A stretch of DNA of 64,000 bases from an uncultured Clostridia bacterium. Lineage in GTDB: Bacteria; Bacillota; Clostridia; Oscillospirales; Ruminococcaceae. Within the stretch, counting starts at the first letter, position 1, and every line of letters begins with the position of its first letter. Positions 52,042-60,656 of this stretch are shown here, piece after piece. The stretch covers positions 1 to 64,000 of the forward strand of contig CANQXS010000010.1 of assembly GCA_947627875.1 (NCBI GenBank), given 5' to 3'. The notes below the pieces were generated by a model, which searched no databases, had not been told where the DNA came from, and was given only the letters and a program-made list of their open reading frames with translations. Both the position numbers and the translations under genes were made by a program.

Positions 52042-52179
52042 ATGCAGGTGATAGATGAAAAGTTCTGCAAAGAACTGTTTCACATCTTTGAAGTGTGCCA
52101 AGCGTCGCTGATCTTCCGGGCTGAAAAGTGTCTTGATGAGATTGAAACAGACGAGGAGGCAGAGAAATGCGATCAGTAA
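52042..52179 (+). CDS. Short phage open frame, 45 residues
   Basis: ATG at 52042 (MQVIDEKFCKELFHIFEVCQ) runs to 52179; a TTG at 52021 with AAAAAGGA upstream could add seven residues. The frame overlaps the next gene by 13 bp. The product is a helical acidic peptide with three cysteines. Real coding is plausible from the tight spacing but not proven. Confidence 0.4.
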   Translation: MQVIDEKFCKELFHIFEVCQASLIFRAEKCLDEIETDEEAEKCDQ

Positions 52180-52556
52180 ATTCCGAACCCAGCCTTGAAG
52201 GCTGCGTTCAGGCGGCCGAGATGTTGATCAAAGCGATAAACGAAATGTCCGAGCGCTTTGCCGAAGCAGTAGAAAAGACGACAAGGCTGATGAAGCTTCA
52301 AGCCGAGAAAGGGGTTAGAGTTGTGTCTAAAGAAAAACTGCACCGCGACAGTATATGGTTCCGCATGAGAATCCGGCTCAAATTATTTTCTATTTTAAGA
52401 TTCGCCGGAAGCTGTATGAGCTTCGGCTCCGGCTTTGCCTGTGGCTTAAGCCGAAAGCCGACTGTCATTGCTGCTGTCTTATCTGCAAGTATTTTGACAA
52501 CTGCCGGTGGGAGATCGAGCAGGACGCCGACATATAAGCCGCACACCATTATATAA
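52167..52556 (+). CDS. Phage hypothetical protein, helical N-terminus, 129 residues
   Basis: GGAGG precedes the ATG (GAGGAGGCAGAGAA). Residues 1-60 (MRSVNSEPSLEGCVQAAEML and on) form a convincing amphipathic helix pair. The second half is low complexity with no domain, and another frame over the same bases reads as a better protein (52355-52537). A frameshift between the two, or simple overlap, is possible. Confidence 0.45.
   Translation: MRSVNSEPSLEGCVQAAEMLIKAINEMSERFAEAVEKTTRLMKLQAEKGVRVVSKEKLHRDSIWFRMRIRLKLFSILRFAGSCMSFGSGFACGLSRKPTVIAAVLSASILTTAGGRSSRTPTYKPHTII
52355..52537 (+). CDS. Cys-rich phage protein, 60 residues
   Basis: Starting at the ATG at 52355, the frame reads MVPHENPAQIIFYFKIRRKL then YELRLRLCLWLKPKADC and HCCCLICKYFDNCRWEIEQD. 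The alternating basic/hydrophobic helix and final C-x2-C cluster look protein-like, more so than the overlapping frame. There is no good ribosome site, so translation may start further upstream or by coupling with the 52167 gene. Confidence 0.5.
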   Translation: MVPHENPAQIIFYFKIRRKLYELRLRLCLWLKPKADCHCCCLICKYFDNCRWEIEQDADI

Positions 52557-52738
52557 AAAGGGCTTTCCGTCTTGCACGCGGAAAACCCGGACGCAGCGCT
52601 CGCGAACGCAAATCGTCTCTATAATTTTATTATAGCACAGCGGCGTCCGAAAGTCAATAAAGCCGGGGCAGTTCGCCCCTTCACGGTCTTGTATTGTATA
52701 GTATCAATTCAACCGTCAAAGAAAAGGAGACCGCAAAA

Positions 52739-53137
52739 ATGAAAAGTTATGTTGAAAAGTCAGAGTCAAGTCAGGTCGAGTATTCGGGGATGAAACTCTA
52801 TGAGATTTTTGCGAAGGTTCAAAAGCAGATAGATTATGACAGCTTTTTGCCGGGGGATCGCCCGCTCGCCAGAGAGATTGCCCTGATTATTTCAGAAATA
52901 TATCGGCTGCCAGAAAACGCCGACGTAAGAATCGGCGGGATCGTCCTCAGCGCCGGAATGGTCGCCGAAGCTTATGAACAGCTCGGCTACGGCAACGTCG
53001 ACATCGTGATCGCGAGCTTCAAGAAAATCAGCTACCCCGTCCGCAATGTCAAAACATACCTTCGCACAGCCTTATATAATTCCGTCTTCGAGCTCGAGGC
53101 AAGGCTCGAGAATTCCGTGCGCTCCGGCAAGCTCTGA
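52739..53137 (+). CDS. DUF6017-like C-terminal domain of replication initiator proteins
   Basis: ATG at 52739 with AAAGGAG at 9 bases. The 132-residue protein ends with the pattern NVDIVIASFKKISYPVRNVK followed by TYLRTALYNSVFELE, the signature I associate with the DUF6017 C-terminal domain of plasmid RepA-like initiators (I-x-NI-x-AYL-x-TALYN). The N-terminal DNA-binding half of such proteins is missing, and the next gene encodes an HUH-type Rep, so the two probably act together in replication. A gap of 180 bp upstream holds only weak hairpins. Confidence 0.65.
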   Translation: MKSYVEKSESSQVEYSGMKLYEIFAKVQKQIDYDSFLPGDRPLAREIALIISEIYRLPENADVRIGGIVLSAGMVAEAYEQLGYGNVDIVIASFKKISYPVRNVKTYLRTALYNSVFELEARLENSVRSGKL

Positions 53138-53145
53138 GGTGCAGG

Positions 53146-54063
53146 ATGATCAGAGAAAAGCAAACGCGTTCCGGTCCGCTCTTTGAGGTCGATTTTTACC
53201 CGGTATTTTCCGACGGTCGCCGAATGCCGGTGCGTGCCCCGAAGACAAAGCCCTCGACTGAGGAGCAGCAAAGATATAACCGCACTGTTGCGGAGAAGAA
53301 GCTGATCCGGCTCGTCAATGCAAATTTTGACAGCTCTGACTACTGGCTCCACCCGACATATGCGCCGCAGTATGCGCCGCAGGACGAGGAGAAAGCCCGC
53401 CGGGACGTCTCTAACTTCTTTCGCAGGGTGAGAACGAAGCGCGCTGCTGCTCTGAAAGAATGCCGAAAGGAGCTTGCAGCGTTGGAAAAAGCTTATGCGG
53501 CGCCGAACGGATATCTGCTTTCGGGAATCGAAAAGCTCAAAGCAAAGATTGACAAGCTGTCACAGCCGTTAAGATACATATACGTCATGGAGTGTGTGAC
53601 CTATAAACGGGGGAAGCTCGCCGGTCAGAAGAACTTTCACTTCCATATCTTTCTCACCGGTGGGCTCGACCGCGGGGTAATCGAAGATATGTGGCCCTAC
53701 GGTATGAGGACAAACTGCGACCGTTTTCAGCCCGAGCGCTTCGGACCCGAGGCTGCGGCGCTGTATATGTCGAAGGACCCGCAGGGCTCAAAGCGGTTCG
53801 TCTGCTCGCGCAGCATCGTCCGTCCGAAGGAAAGACGGCGCGACGGCAGAATATCTCACGCCGGCGTTAAGCGTATGGCGACAGCGCGCCCGGATGACGC
53901 GAAGTATTGGGAAAAACGCTATAAGGGCTATCGCTTTCTGCGCTGCTATTCAAGATTCAACAGCTTCAACGGTCAGTGGTATGTGTCGGTCGTCATGTAC
54001 CGCGCAGAGGGCGATCCGCCGAAATGGGAAGCGGATGACTGGATCACGGAGGACTATACCTAA
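53146..54063 (+). CDS. HUH-type replication initiator, ORF2/G2P-like
   Basis: Rolling-circle initiators nick one strand at the origin. The 305-residue product carries the metal-binding HUH-type motif NFHFHIFLTGG (His at 165 and 167) and, about 40 residues on, ALYMSKDPQGSKRF with the candidate catalytic tyrosine (about 207), the order of filamentous-phage G2P-like proteins. A long helix bundle (about 85-140) precedes it. It lies 8 bp from the DUF6017-like gene. No DNA primase or helicase gene is seen nearby. Confidence 0.75.
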   Translation: MIREKQTRSGPLFEVDFYPVFSDGRRMPVRAPKTKPSTEEQQRYNRTVAEKKLIRLVNANFDSSDYWLHPTYAPQYAPQDEEKARRDVSNFFRRVRTKRAAALKECRKELAALEKAYAAPNGYLLSGIEKLKAKIDKLSQPLRYIYVMECVTYKRGKLAGQKNFHFHIFLTGGLDRGVIEDMWPYGMRTNCDRFQPERFGPEAAALYMSKDPQGSKRFVCSRSIVRPKERRRDGRISHAGVKRMATARPDDAKYWEKRYKGYRFLRCYSRFNSFNGQWYVSVVMYRAEGDPPKWEADDWITEDYT

Positions 54064-54080
54064 GCGGGAGGAAAAAGCGA

Positions 54081-54565
54081 TTGAAAAAAGAAGCGACACG
54101 GGATTATGTGATCGAGATATTCCGGAAGTACGCCGCTGCCGGATATCCGAGCTATGAGCGGGAGCGGGAGCGGATATATCGCGAAGTCCTTAATGCCTGC
54201 TCAGACCTCAACGGTGAAGCTGCTGTCGTGCAGGCGGAGACGGCTGTCGCGAATAATTCCGCATATCTTACCGATATAGCGGCAGCCGAGGCGACGTTCA
54301 AACTATTGGCTGCCGGCGGGCGAAACGAAATCGTAAACGCGGTTAAGGAATATACTGTGCTGCGCCGCTTCTGTCCTTTCATCGGGGGACTATCACGAAT
54401 CGGGTAATCCGGTTCGCAGCCACTTGCCCTGCAAGCGAATCGCAGATATATCGGTGGCTTAAGTATGCGAGGTTACTTTGCGCTGCCCTTCGCGGGCTGA
54501 GCATTTCCGACCGCGATCGCAAGCTATACCGGATAAGCGAAAAGATGATAGTAGTGCGACCGTGA
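54081..54565 (+). pseudogene. Phage late-gene regulator-like gene, probably frameshifted
   Basis: TTG at 54081 follows GGGAGG and gives MKKEATRDYVIEIFRKYAAA, a 108-residue frame that ends at 54407. In the -1 frame from about 54392 to 54565 the reading continues ITNRVIRFAATCPASESQIY then RWLKYARLLCAALRGLSISD, a helix-turn-helix-like end that suits this gene. Similar phage proteins have both parts in one chain. The break is near 54390. This could be a true mutation, an assembly error or unusual recoding. Confidence 0.55.
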
Positions 54566-54605
54566 TTCCGGCTATAATGGAATCATAGAATAATATTTAT
54601 TCGAC

Positions 54606-54631
54606 CGCCGCCAACAACGGCGGCGTTGTTT
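54606..54631 (+). terminator. Terminator before the HNH gene
   Basis: CGCCGCC (54606-54612) pairs with GGCGGCG (54619-54625) and is followed by TTGTTTT. It ends the early/replication block before the packaging genes. Confidence 0.75.
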
Positions 54632-54641
54632 TGAGGCGGCA

Positions 54642-54959
54642 ATGACTGAAAAATATCTGAATTGGCTCAGAGGGCTGATTGAAGACAACAACCTTGCGCC
54701 CTTCTATCAGTCGCGGGAATTCCGAAGAATCTCCGACCGTGTGCTCAAGGAGCAGAAGGAATGCCAGATCTGCAAGCAGGAACACCGCTACGGTCCGGCT
54801 GAGATCGCGCACCACATATTCCGCGTTCGGGAACATCCCGAGCTTGCCCTGTCGGTCTACACGCCCGACGGCGCGCGAAATATAATCGCGGTCTGCAAGA
54901 AATGTCACAACAAGATTCACTTTCCGAAGCGGAGATATATGAACGCAGAAAAATGGTAA
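54642..54959 (+). CDS. HNH endonuclease next to the terminase genes
   Basis: HNH nucleases beside terminase genes take part in genome end cutting of many cos phages. The 105-residue protein has CQICKQEHRYGPAEIAHHIF with the C-x2-C zinc pair and HH of the HNH motif, and ends NIIAVCKKCHNKIHFPKR, the second zinc pair and final His. Start ATG has GAGG upstream. It sits 157 bp before the small terminase gene. Confidence 0.9.
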   Translation: MTEKYLNWLRGLIEDNNLAPFYQSREFRRISDRVLKEQKECQICKQEHRYGPAEIAHHIFRVREHPELALSVYTPDGARNIIAVCKKCHNKIHFPKRRYMNAEKW

Positions 54960-55115
54960 CCCCCCCGGTCGAAAAAATTAGTATTTTTTGTAAATAAAAA
55001 ACCGGTGGGAAACTCGACAAAACCGATTTTTCGCGCGCACGAGGAAAAATATACTAAATTTTAAAAAGGCGGCGTTGAAAAAAACGCGGGATTTTTTCAA
55101 AAAGTTGGTGAAAAA
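54960..55115 (+). other. Candidate cohesive-end (cos) region between HNH and terminase genes
   Basis: The gap begins with ACCCCCCCGGTCGAAAAAAT, an abrupt C-run then A-run of the kind often seen at this place in HNH-terminase phages, followed by AT-rich stretches and a second GG(T/A)AAA-like run. Such gaps usually contain the packaging cut site. The exact overhang cannot be read from one prophage copy. Confidence 0.45.
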
Positions 55116-55424
55116 ATGGCGGTATCGAAGTCAAAAGTTAAAACATCGCTGCTCGAACAGCTCAGGCTGTTGCAAGCCGACAAGCCGGTCTTTCTCTCGC
55201 TTGTCGATGACTATATGAAGCTGTGGACGACGAAGGAGAAGCTGCTGAAAGATATCGCGACCCGCGGAATCTCGTTTGAGGATTATTCGGCGAACGGAAA
55301 GCTGATGATGAAGCAGAACCCTTCGACGAAGGAGGTCGTCGCCGTCAGCTCGCAGATGCTGAAAATCCTTGAGCAGCTGCACATTTCGACAACGACGCTA
55401 ATTGCCGAAGATGAAATTATGTGA
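55116..55424 (+). CDS. Terminase small subunit, P27 family
   Basis: The small subunit recognises packaging DNA and loads the motor. The 102-residue product MAVSKSKVKTSLLEQLRLLQ has the P27-type middle segment DKPVFLSLVDDYMKLWTTKE and MKQNPSTKEVVAVSSQMLKI. It overlaps the large subunit gene by 14 bp. Length is normal for P27 members in Clostridia. Confidence 0.88.
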   Translation: MAVSKSKVKTSLLEQLRLLQADKPVFLSLVDDYMKLWTTKEKLLKDIATRGISFEDYSANGKLMMKQNPSTKEVVAVSSQMLKILEQLHISTTTLIAEDEIM

Positions 55425-57102
55425 CGAGCTTGAGGAGTATCTTGAAATAGTCGAAGCCCCCGGCGCAATAGTCTGCCCCGAGCAGAAAGCTCTCGCAAAA
55501 TTGGTGCGCCGCGCTTTCGAGCAGGAGGACATCTATGTCGACACCGAGCAGCTTGCAAGATATATGAGCTATCAGCGGTATTTTCCGTTTGAGCTCTACG
55601 CTTGGGAGAAATTCATATTTACGCTGCACTGCTGCACATATCGCCGCGACGGCGGTCTTCCCCGCTGGTCGGCGCTCAAGGGCGTAATCGGCAGAGGGGC
55701 AGGCAAGAACGGATATATGGCGTTTGAGGCTTTTTGCCTGTCGTCTGAGGCGAACGGAATACCGGACTACAATGTTGAAATCTACGCTACCGCCGAAAAG
55801 CAGGCAAAGCGCTCGTTTATGGACATTCACAGAGTTTGTGAGCGAAATCGGAAGCTTTCAAAATTCTATGACTGGAACCTTGAAGTCATCAGAAATTATA
55901 AGACTAATTCGACGATCACATTCAACACTTCGCGCCCCGACTCCAAGGACGGCGGTCGCCCCGGAATCGTGATGTTCGACGAATACCACAAGTACGATAA
56001 TCGTGAGCTGATCAACGTCGCCATAGGTGGGCTCGGGAAGACCAAGCACCCGCGCGAGACCTGGATGTCGTCCAACGGCTACACCCGCGGGGCGGTATTT
56101 GACAGCACACTTGAAGACCTTGAGGCAATTCTCAACGGAGAAATGCCGGACAACGGGACTCTGCCATTTATCTGCCGGCTGAGTGATGCAAAGGAAATCC
56201 ACAACCCCAAAAATTGGGAAAAAGCCAATCCCACACTTCACTACGTCGGAAAATCGGAATACGCCGACACCCTCTTCGCCGAAATGATGCGCGAATACAA
56301 CGAGTATAAGCGCGATCCGATAGCAGGTCGGGATTTCGCCGTAAAGCGCTGCGGCATAACTATGGGCAACATCGAGACGGAAGTCACGTCTTGGGAAAAC
56401 AACACCGCTTGCAGCCGCAGCATAGGAGACATAACCGGCAAATATTGCGTAATGGGAATCGACTACGCTTCGACTCAGGACTTTCTCAGCGCCGGCTATA
56501 TGTTTCTCGTCAACTCCGAAATCCGTTGGCTGACGCACGCCTGGGTATGCAAGCACTCGCAGGACCTGCCGAGAATCAAGTATCCGCTTGAAGAAGCCGC
56601 GCTTCGCGGCGAGCTTACAATCGTCGACGACATAGAAATACATCCGGAGCTGCCGGCTGCCTGGCTGCTTGAGACACGGGAAAAATACCGCCTCAATGTT
56701 CTCGGCGGAGCGATAGACCACTTCCGACATACGCTGCTCGCTAAGGCTCTGAAGGAAATCGGCTATATCCCCGAGCATCGCGAAGGGAGCGAAATAGTTG
56801 GAAATCTCAAGCTTATTCGCCCGTCCGATATTGCGCAGATCGCGCAGGCGCTCTGCCTGGAGTTCGGCAGGAAGAGCATAACCTGGGGCGAAAACAATCA
56901 CACGATGCAGTGGTTCACGAACAATGTCAAAAAGGTCTCCGACTCTCGCGGCAACATAGGCTTCGAGAAAATCGAGCCGAAATCCCGGAAAACCGACGGC
57001 TTTATGGCGCTCGCAGCGGCAAGGACTCAGCTCTATCGCCTTGAGCCCTACAACCGCAGCTCAAGCCTTACACCCGCAGACTTCGGAGTCTGGACATATT
57101 AG
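55411..57102 (+). CDS. Terminase large subunit
   Basis: Packaging motor with ATPase and nuclease domains. The ATG at 55411 (MKLCDELEEYLEIVEAPGAI) is taken over a TTG three codons earlier. Walker A-type GRGAGKNG lies at 94-101, Walker B GIVMFDEYHKYDN at about 185-197, and the nuclease domain starts near YCVMGIDYASTQDFLS. Total 563 residues, typical of Terminase_1-type enzymes that pair with P27 small subunits. Confidence 0.95.
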   Translation: MKLCDELEEYLEIVEAPGAIVCPEQKALAKLVRRAFEQEDIYVDTEQLARYMSYQRYFPFELYAWEKFIFTLHCCTYRRDGGLPRWSALKGVIGRGAGKNGYMAFEAFCLSSEANGIPDYNVEIYATAEKQAKRSFMDIHRVCERNRKLSKFYDWNLEVIRNYKTNSTITFNTSRPDSKDGGRPGIVMFDEYHKYDNRELINVAIGGLGKTKHPRETWMSSNGYTRGAVFDSTLEDLEAILNGEMPDNGTLPFICRLSDAKEIHNPKNWEKANPTLHYVGKSEYADTLFAEMMREYNEYKRDPIAGRDFAVKRCGITMGNIETEVTSWENNTACSRSIGDITGKYCVMGIDYASTQDFLSAGYMFLVNSEIRWLTHAWVCKHSQDLPRIKYPLEEAALRGELTIVDDIEIHPELPAAWLLETREKYRLNVLGGAIDHFRHTLLAKALKEIGYIPEHREGSEIVGNLKLIRPSDIAQIAQALCLEFGRKSITWGENNHTMQWFTNNVKKVSDSRGNIGFEKIEPKSRKTDGFMALAAARTQLYRLEPYNRSSSLTPADFGVWTY

Positions 57103-57110
57103 GAGCAGGT

Positions 57111-58280
57111 ATGAAATTACGGGAAATTTTTAAGCAAAAATTGAAGGTCAATGGCGCCGAAAGCAGCAGTAATCAAGAGCTTCTTGAAGCCCTTGGGCTG
57201 TCAGATTCCGCATATCGGATCGCGCTCGGGCAGTTCTCAATCAACTGCGCAATCTCGCTGATAGCAGGGCTCGTCGCAAAATGCGAGTTCCGAACATACT
57301 GGAACGGCAAGAAAACCAAGGGCGACGAATATTATCTTTGGAACGTCAAGCCGAACCCCTCGCAAAACAGTACACAATTCATTCAGGAGTTCATTCATAA
57401 GCTCTGCTGGAACAACGAAGCGCTTATATATTCCGTCGGCGACGCCATATATGTGGCGGACTCGTTCGTGAAAACAGAATATGCCACCCGTGAGACGGAA
57501 TTCACGAACATTTCCCGAAACGGCTATACCCTCACCCGCCGAAAGTACAAGTCCTCGGACGTGATATATCTCAAGCTCAACGACAAAAATATCGCCGCGC
57601 TCGTGAGCGGGCTTCAGGAAAGCTACAACAATCTGATTTCGGAAGCCTGCGACAGATACGTCAAGCTCGGCGGAGAGAAAATCATTATGAACGTCTCAAC
57701 TCTTGCCCGCGAAAGTCCGACTTTTGAGAAGACGATGAAGCAGTACATGGAAGAATATTTTAAGACATACTTCGGCAGCAAGAACGCCGTCCTGCCGCTG
57801 TTTGAGGGATATAAAATCGACCGGCAGACAAATAGCGAGGGCAAGAAAACGGACGAGGTTTCGGGCATTGCTGCAATTAAAAAGGAAAGTATGGACGCAG
57901 CGGCTCAGGCTTTCAAGATTCCACCGGCACTGCTGCGAGGCGACATTGCCGACGTCGAGAATCTCGTCGACAACCTTCTGACATTCTGCATCGACCCGCT
58001 CTGCTGCCAAATCGAGGAGGCTATCACCGCCACTCGCTACTCGAAAGAGAAATACCTCAAGGGTTGCTATCTTTCCATTGATACGACAACAATCAAGCAT
58101 TTCGACATATTCAGTATGGCGGCGAATGTCGATAAGCTGATAGCCTGTGGGCTTTTCAGCGTTGACGACTGCCTCGAGAGAATTGGCGAGGAACCCCGCC
58201 GGACAAAATTCTCAATGGAGTATTCGAGAACTAAAAACTACGCATCGGAAGGAGGTGACAACAATGTCAATGAAGCTTGA
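57111..58280 (+). CDS. Phage portal protein (HK97 type)
   Basis: The portal forms the dodecamer through which DNA enters the head. AGGAGCAGGT precedes the ATG. The 389-residue protein has KLREIFKQKLKVNGAESSSN, YLWNVKPNPSQNSTQFIQEF and FKIPPALLRGDIADVENLVD, typical of HK97-family portals; the C-terminal wing and clip are present. It overlaps the protease gene by 17 bp. Confidence 0.93.
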   Translation: MKLREIFKQKLKVNGAESSSNQELLEALGLSDSAYRIALGQFSINCAISLIAGLVAKCEFRTYWNGKKTKGDEYYLWNVKPNPSQNSTQFIQEFIHKLCWNNEALIYSVGDAIYVADSFVKTEYATRETEFTNISRNGYTLTRRKYKSSDVIYLKLNDKNIAALVSGLQESYNNLISEACDRYVKLGGEKIIMNVSTLARESPTFEKTMKQYMEEYFKTYFGSKNAVLPLFEGYKIDRQTNSEGKKTDEVSGIAAIKKESMDAAAQAFKIPPALLRGDIADVENLVDNLLTFCIDPLCCQIEEAITATRYSKEKYLKGCYLSIDTTTIKHFDIFSMAANVDKLIACGLFSVDDCLERIGEEPRRTKFSMEYSRTKNYASEGGDNNVNEA

Positions 58281-59127
58281 AAGACTGCGCTTTGACTTTA
58301 AGCAGGAGGCTTCTGCGCCGGAAGTCCTTGAAATCAGGCTCTACGGAGAAATCTGCGGAGACCGCGAAAACTGGTGGACAGGCGAAGTGACCGAGAGCAA
58401 GACAAGTCAGGAGTATTTTGCAAAGAAGCTTGACGAATACAAGGACGTCAAGCAGATAAAGCTCTATATCAACTCCGAGGGCGGAAGCGTCGAGCACGGA
58501 TATGGCATATATGCCAATCTCAAGAGACACCCCGCCGAAAAGACCTGCTATGTTGACGGCTTCGCGAATTCTGTCGCCTCCATAATCGCTATGGCTTGCG
58601 ACAAAATCATTATGTATCCCAACAGCATTATGGGAATCCATAATATTTCCGAAATCGTCTACGGCAACGCGAGCGAGCTCCGCAAGGCTGCCGACGATCT
58701 CGACAGAATTATGGAGGGCAACCGCGAAATCTATCTTCTGCGCTCGAACGGCAAGATCACTCTTAAAGAGCTGACGAAGCTTCTCGACGAGGAAACATTC
58801 CTGACGGCGGCGCAGTGCCTTGAATACGGCTTCTGCGATGAGATAGACGACGGCAATACAGCCGACGACGGAAAAATCAGAACGGCGACCGAAAACATTC
58901 TTGCAAGCGCCGAGGAGCGTCTCAAGACTATCAAGAGCCTCAGAGAAGCCGCTTCCGCCTTCGAGCCCCCTGCCGGAGAACCGCATAAGAGCATTAAGGA
59001 AATCCTTGAGTCGATTGCGGCGGCCCGCGAGGACACGAAGAAAATCACATCAGCCCCCGCACCCAAATTTACGGGTGACGACATGCTCAACTGCATGATG
59101 AAAAATTTTGAAGGAAAGAAGGAATAA
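58264..59127 (+). CDS. ClpP-like head maturation protease
   Basis: Cleaves scaffold parts of capsid precursors. The ATG at 58264 follows AAGGAGG and gives MSMKLERLRFDFKQEASAPE. ClpP-type motifs: VKQIKLYINSEGGSVEHGYG (63-82), the active-serine region GFANSVASIIAM with Ser at 103, and IMGIHNISE with His at 126. After about 210 a charged tail is seen, perhaps a scaffold-like segment. It lies between portal and capsid genes, the usual order. Confidence 0.92.
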   Translation: MSMKLERLRFDFKQEASAPEVLEIRLYGEICGDRENWWTGEVTESKTSQEYFAKKLDEYKDVKQIKLYINSEGGSVEHGYGIYANLKRHPAEKTCYVDGFANSVASIIAMACDKIIMYPNSIMGIHNISEIVYGNASELRKAADDLDRIMEGNREIYLLRSNGKITLKELTKLLDEETFLTAAQCLEYGFCDEIDDGNTADDGKIRTATENILASAEERLKTIKSLREAASAFEPPAGEPHKSIKEILESIAAAREDTKKITSAPAPKFTGDDMLNCMMKNFEGKKE

Positions 59128-59129
59128 GA

Positions 59130-60332
59130 ATGAACATCAATCTCGACAGACTGCGCGAGCAGTTGAAGACCACGAGCGCCTCGCTCATCGAGGCAATAAA
59201 CAGTGGCGACACCGAAAAGGTGAACGCTTGCCTTGAGGAATACGGCAGAGCATATATGTCCGCCCACAGCGACGGCAGCGCTGAAAGAATTATGGAGCAG
59301 CTCAACAGCAACATTCTGACTGCCCGCGGGCTCAAGCCGATGACCGCCGAAGAGCGCACATTCATCAACGACCTCATCAAGGTAAGCAAGTCCGACAACC
59401 CGAGGCAGGCTCTCACCGAGGTGCCTCTTGCGCTGCCCGGGGCAATGATCGATACGATCCTTGAGGATATACGCACCGAACACCCGCTTCTTGCATACAT
59501 CGACCTCAGAAGCACCGAGTTCAACGTTCGCGCTATCTACACCGAAAGCGGCAGCTTCAAGGCAACTTGGGGCCCCATCACCGGCAAGATAACTACCGAG
59601 CTCAGCGCCGAGGTGAAGGCTCTCGACAGCACTCAGCACAAGCTCACCGCGTTCCTGCCCATTCCGAAGCCGTTTATCGACTTCGCTCCCGAATGGGTCG
59701 CCTCTATCGTCTACGCGATACTCGAAGAGAGCTACGCCAACGGTATGGAGGACGGCGTCATCAACGGCACCGGCAAGGACCAGCCGATAGGAATGCTCAA
59801 GGATCTCAAGAAGCCCGTAGCAGAGGGCGTGTATTCCGACAAGGACGTCGAGAAGATCACCGCGATAGATCAGGAGACATATCCGAAGCTCGTCGCGAAG
59901 CTCTCAAAGACCGCAAGCGGCAACGCAAGGACTCTCGACCGCGTTCTCCTGATATGCAACCCCGCGGACTATCTCACCAAGATATGCCCCGCGACTACGG
60001 TCCTCCGCACCGACGGCTCTTACGCTCTTGATGCGTTTCCCTTCCCGACCGTTGCAATTCAGTGCGCGAGCGTTCCGGAAGGCAAGGCTATTCTCGGAAT
60101 CGAGAACGGCTATATCCTGACAATCGGAGTCGGCAAGAACGGCGTAATCGACTACAGCGATCAGGCGCAGTTCCTCGACGACAACCGAGTCTACACCATC
60201 AAGGGCTACGGCAACGGCCGCCCGAAGGACAACAACAGCTTCATCGTGATCGACATATCTAAGCTTGAGGTGCTCATTCAGAAAGTCAAGGTCGTCGGCA
60301 CGGTAAGCACGAAAGAAGAGCCTGCGGTATAA
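59130..60332 (+). CDS. Major capsid protein (HK97 fold)
   Basis: The 400-residue protein begins with a helical delta/scaffold region (about 1-95, MNINLDRLREQLKTTSASLI), then the capsid body with EVPLALPGAMIDTILEDIRT, SSGFKATWGP-like SGSFKATWGPITG, and DGVINGTGKDQPIGML. These match phage major capsid proteins of the HK97 group. It follows the protease by 2 bp with AAGGAATA upstream. Confidence 0.93.
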   Translation: MNINLDRLREQLKTTSASLIEAINSGDTEKVNACLEEYGRAYMSAHSDGSAERIMEQLNSNILTARGLKPMTAEERTFINDLIKVSKSDNPRQALTEVPLALPGAMIDTILEDIRTEHPLLAYIDLRSTEFNVRAIYTESGSFKATWGPITGKITTELSAEVKALDSTQHKLTAFLPIPKPFIDFAPEWVASIVYAILEESYANGMEDGVINGTGKDQPIGMLKDLKKPVAEGVYSDKDVEKITAIDQETYPKLVAKLSKTASGNARTLDRVLLICNPADYLTKICPATTVLRTDGSYALDAFPFPTVAIQCASVPEGKAILGIENGYILTIGVGKNGVIDYSDQAQFLDDNRVYTIKGYGNGRPKDNNSFIVIDISKLEVLIQKVKVVGTVSTKEEPAV

Positions 60333-60356
60333 TTGCCGTGACTAATCAGCAAGGCG

Positions 60357-60656
60357 GTGAAAATCTTGGAAGAAAGCAGAAAGCTCATGCGCGAAATCAA
60401 AAATTATCTCGGCATTACCTGGGACGATAAGGGGACCGATACAAAGGTCGCCGAAATCATCTCGCAGGGCGAGCACAAGATAATGACGCTGACGAATTCG
60501 CCGCGCTCCGATTTCTTTGCGGAATCAGACGCAAGAAGTCTGCTCTTCGATTATTGCCGCCTTGCCTGGGCGGGTGTTCCCGAAAAGTTCGACGAAGTAT
60601 ATAAGTCGGATATAATCGGCGCGAGGCTCGGCAAGATTCTGGGGGTGACGGAATGA
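60357..60656 (+). CDS. Head-tail connector protein
   Basis: The 99-residue protein (gp6-like) has IKNYLGITWDDKGTDTKVAE and ending SDIIGARLGKILGV. It is a helical connector placed after the capsid gene, as in most HK97-like phages. The start could be the GTG at 60357 or the TTG at 60366 (AAGGCGG spacing favours the latter). It overlaps the next gene by 4 bp. Confidence 0.75.
   Translation: MKILEESRKLMREIKNYLGITWDDKGTDTKVAEIISQGEHKIMTLTNSPRSDFFAESDARSLLFDYCRLAWAGVPEKFDEVYKSDIIGARLGKILGVTE

Noticed and set aside
55858-56901. 347-codon minus-strand frame antisense to the terminase gene
   Set aside because: The terminase frame has Walker motifs and nuclease motifs; the antisense frame has none and lies inside a uniformly plus-strand phage block.
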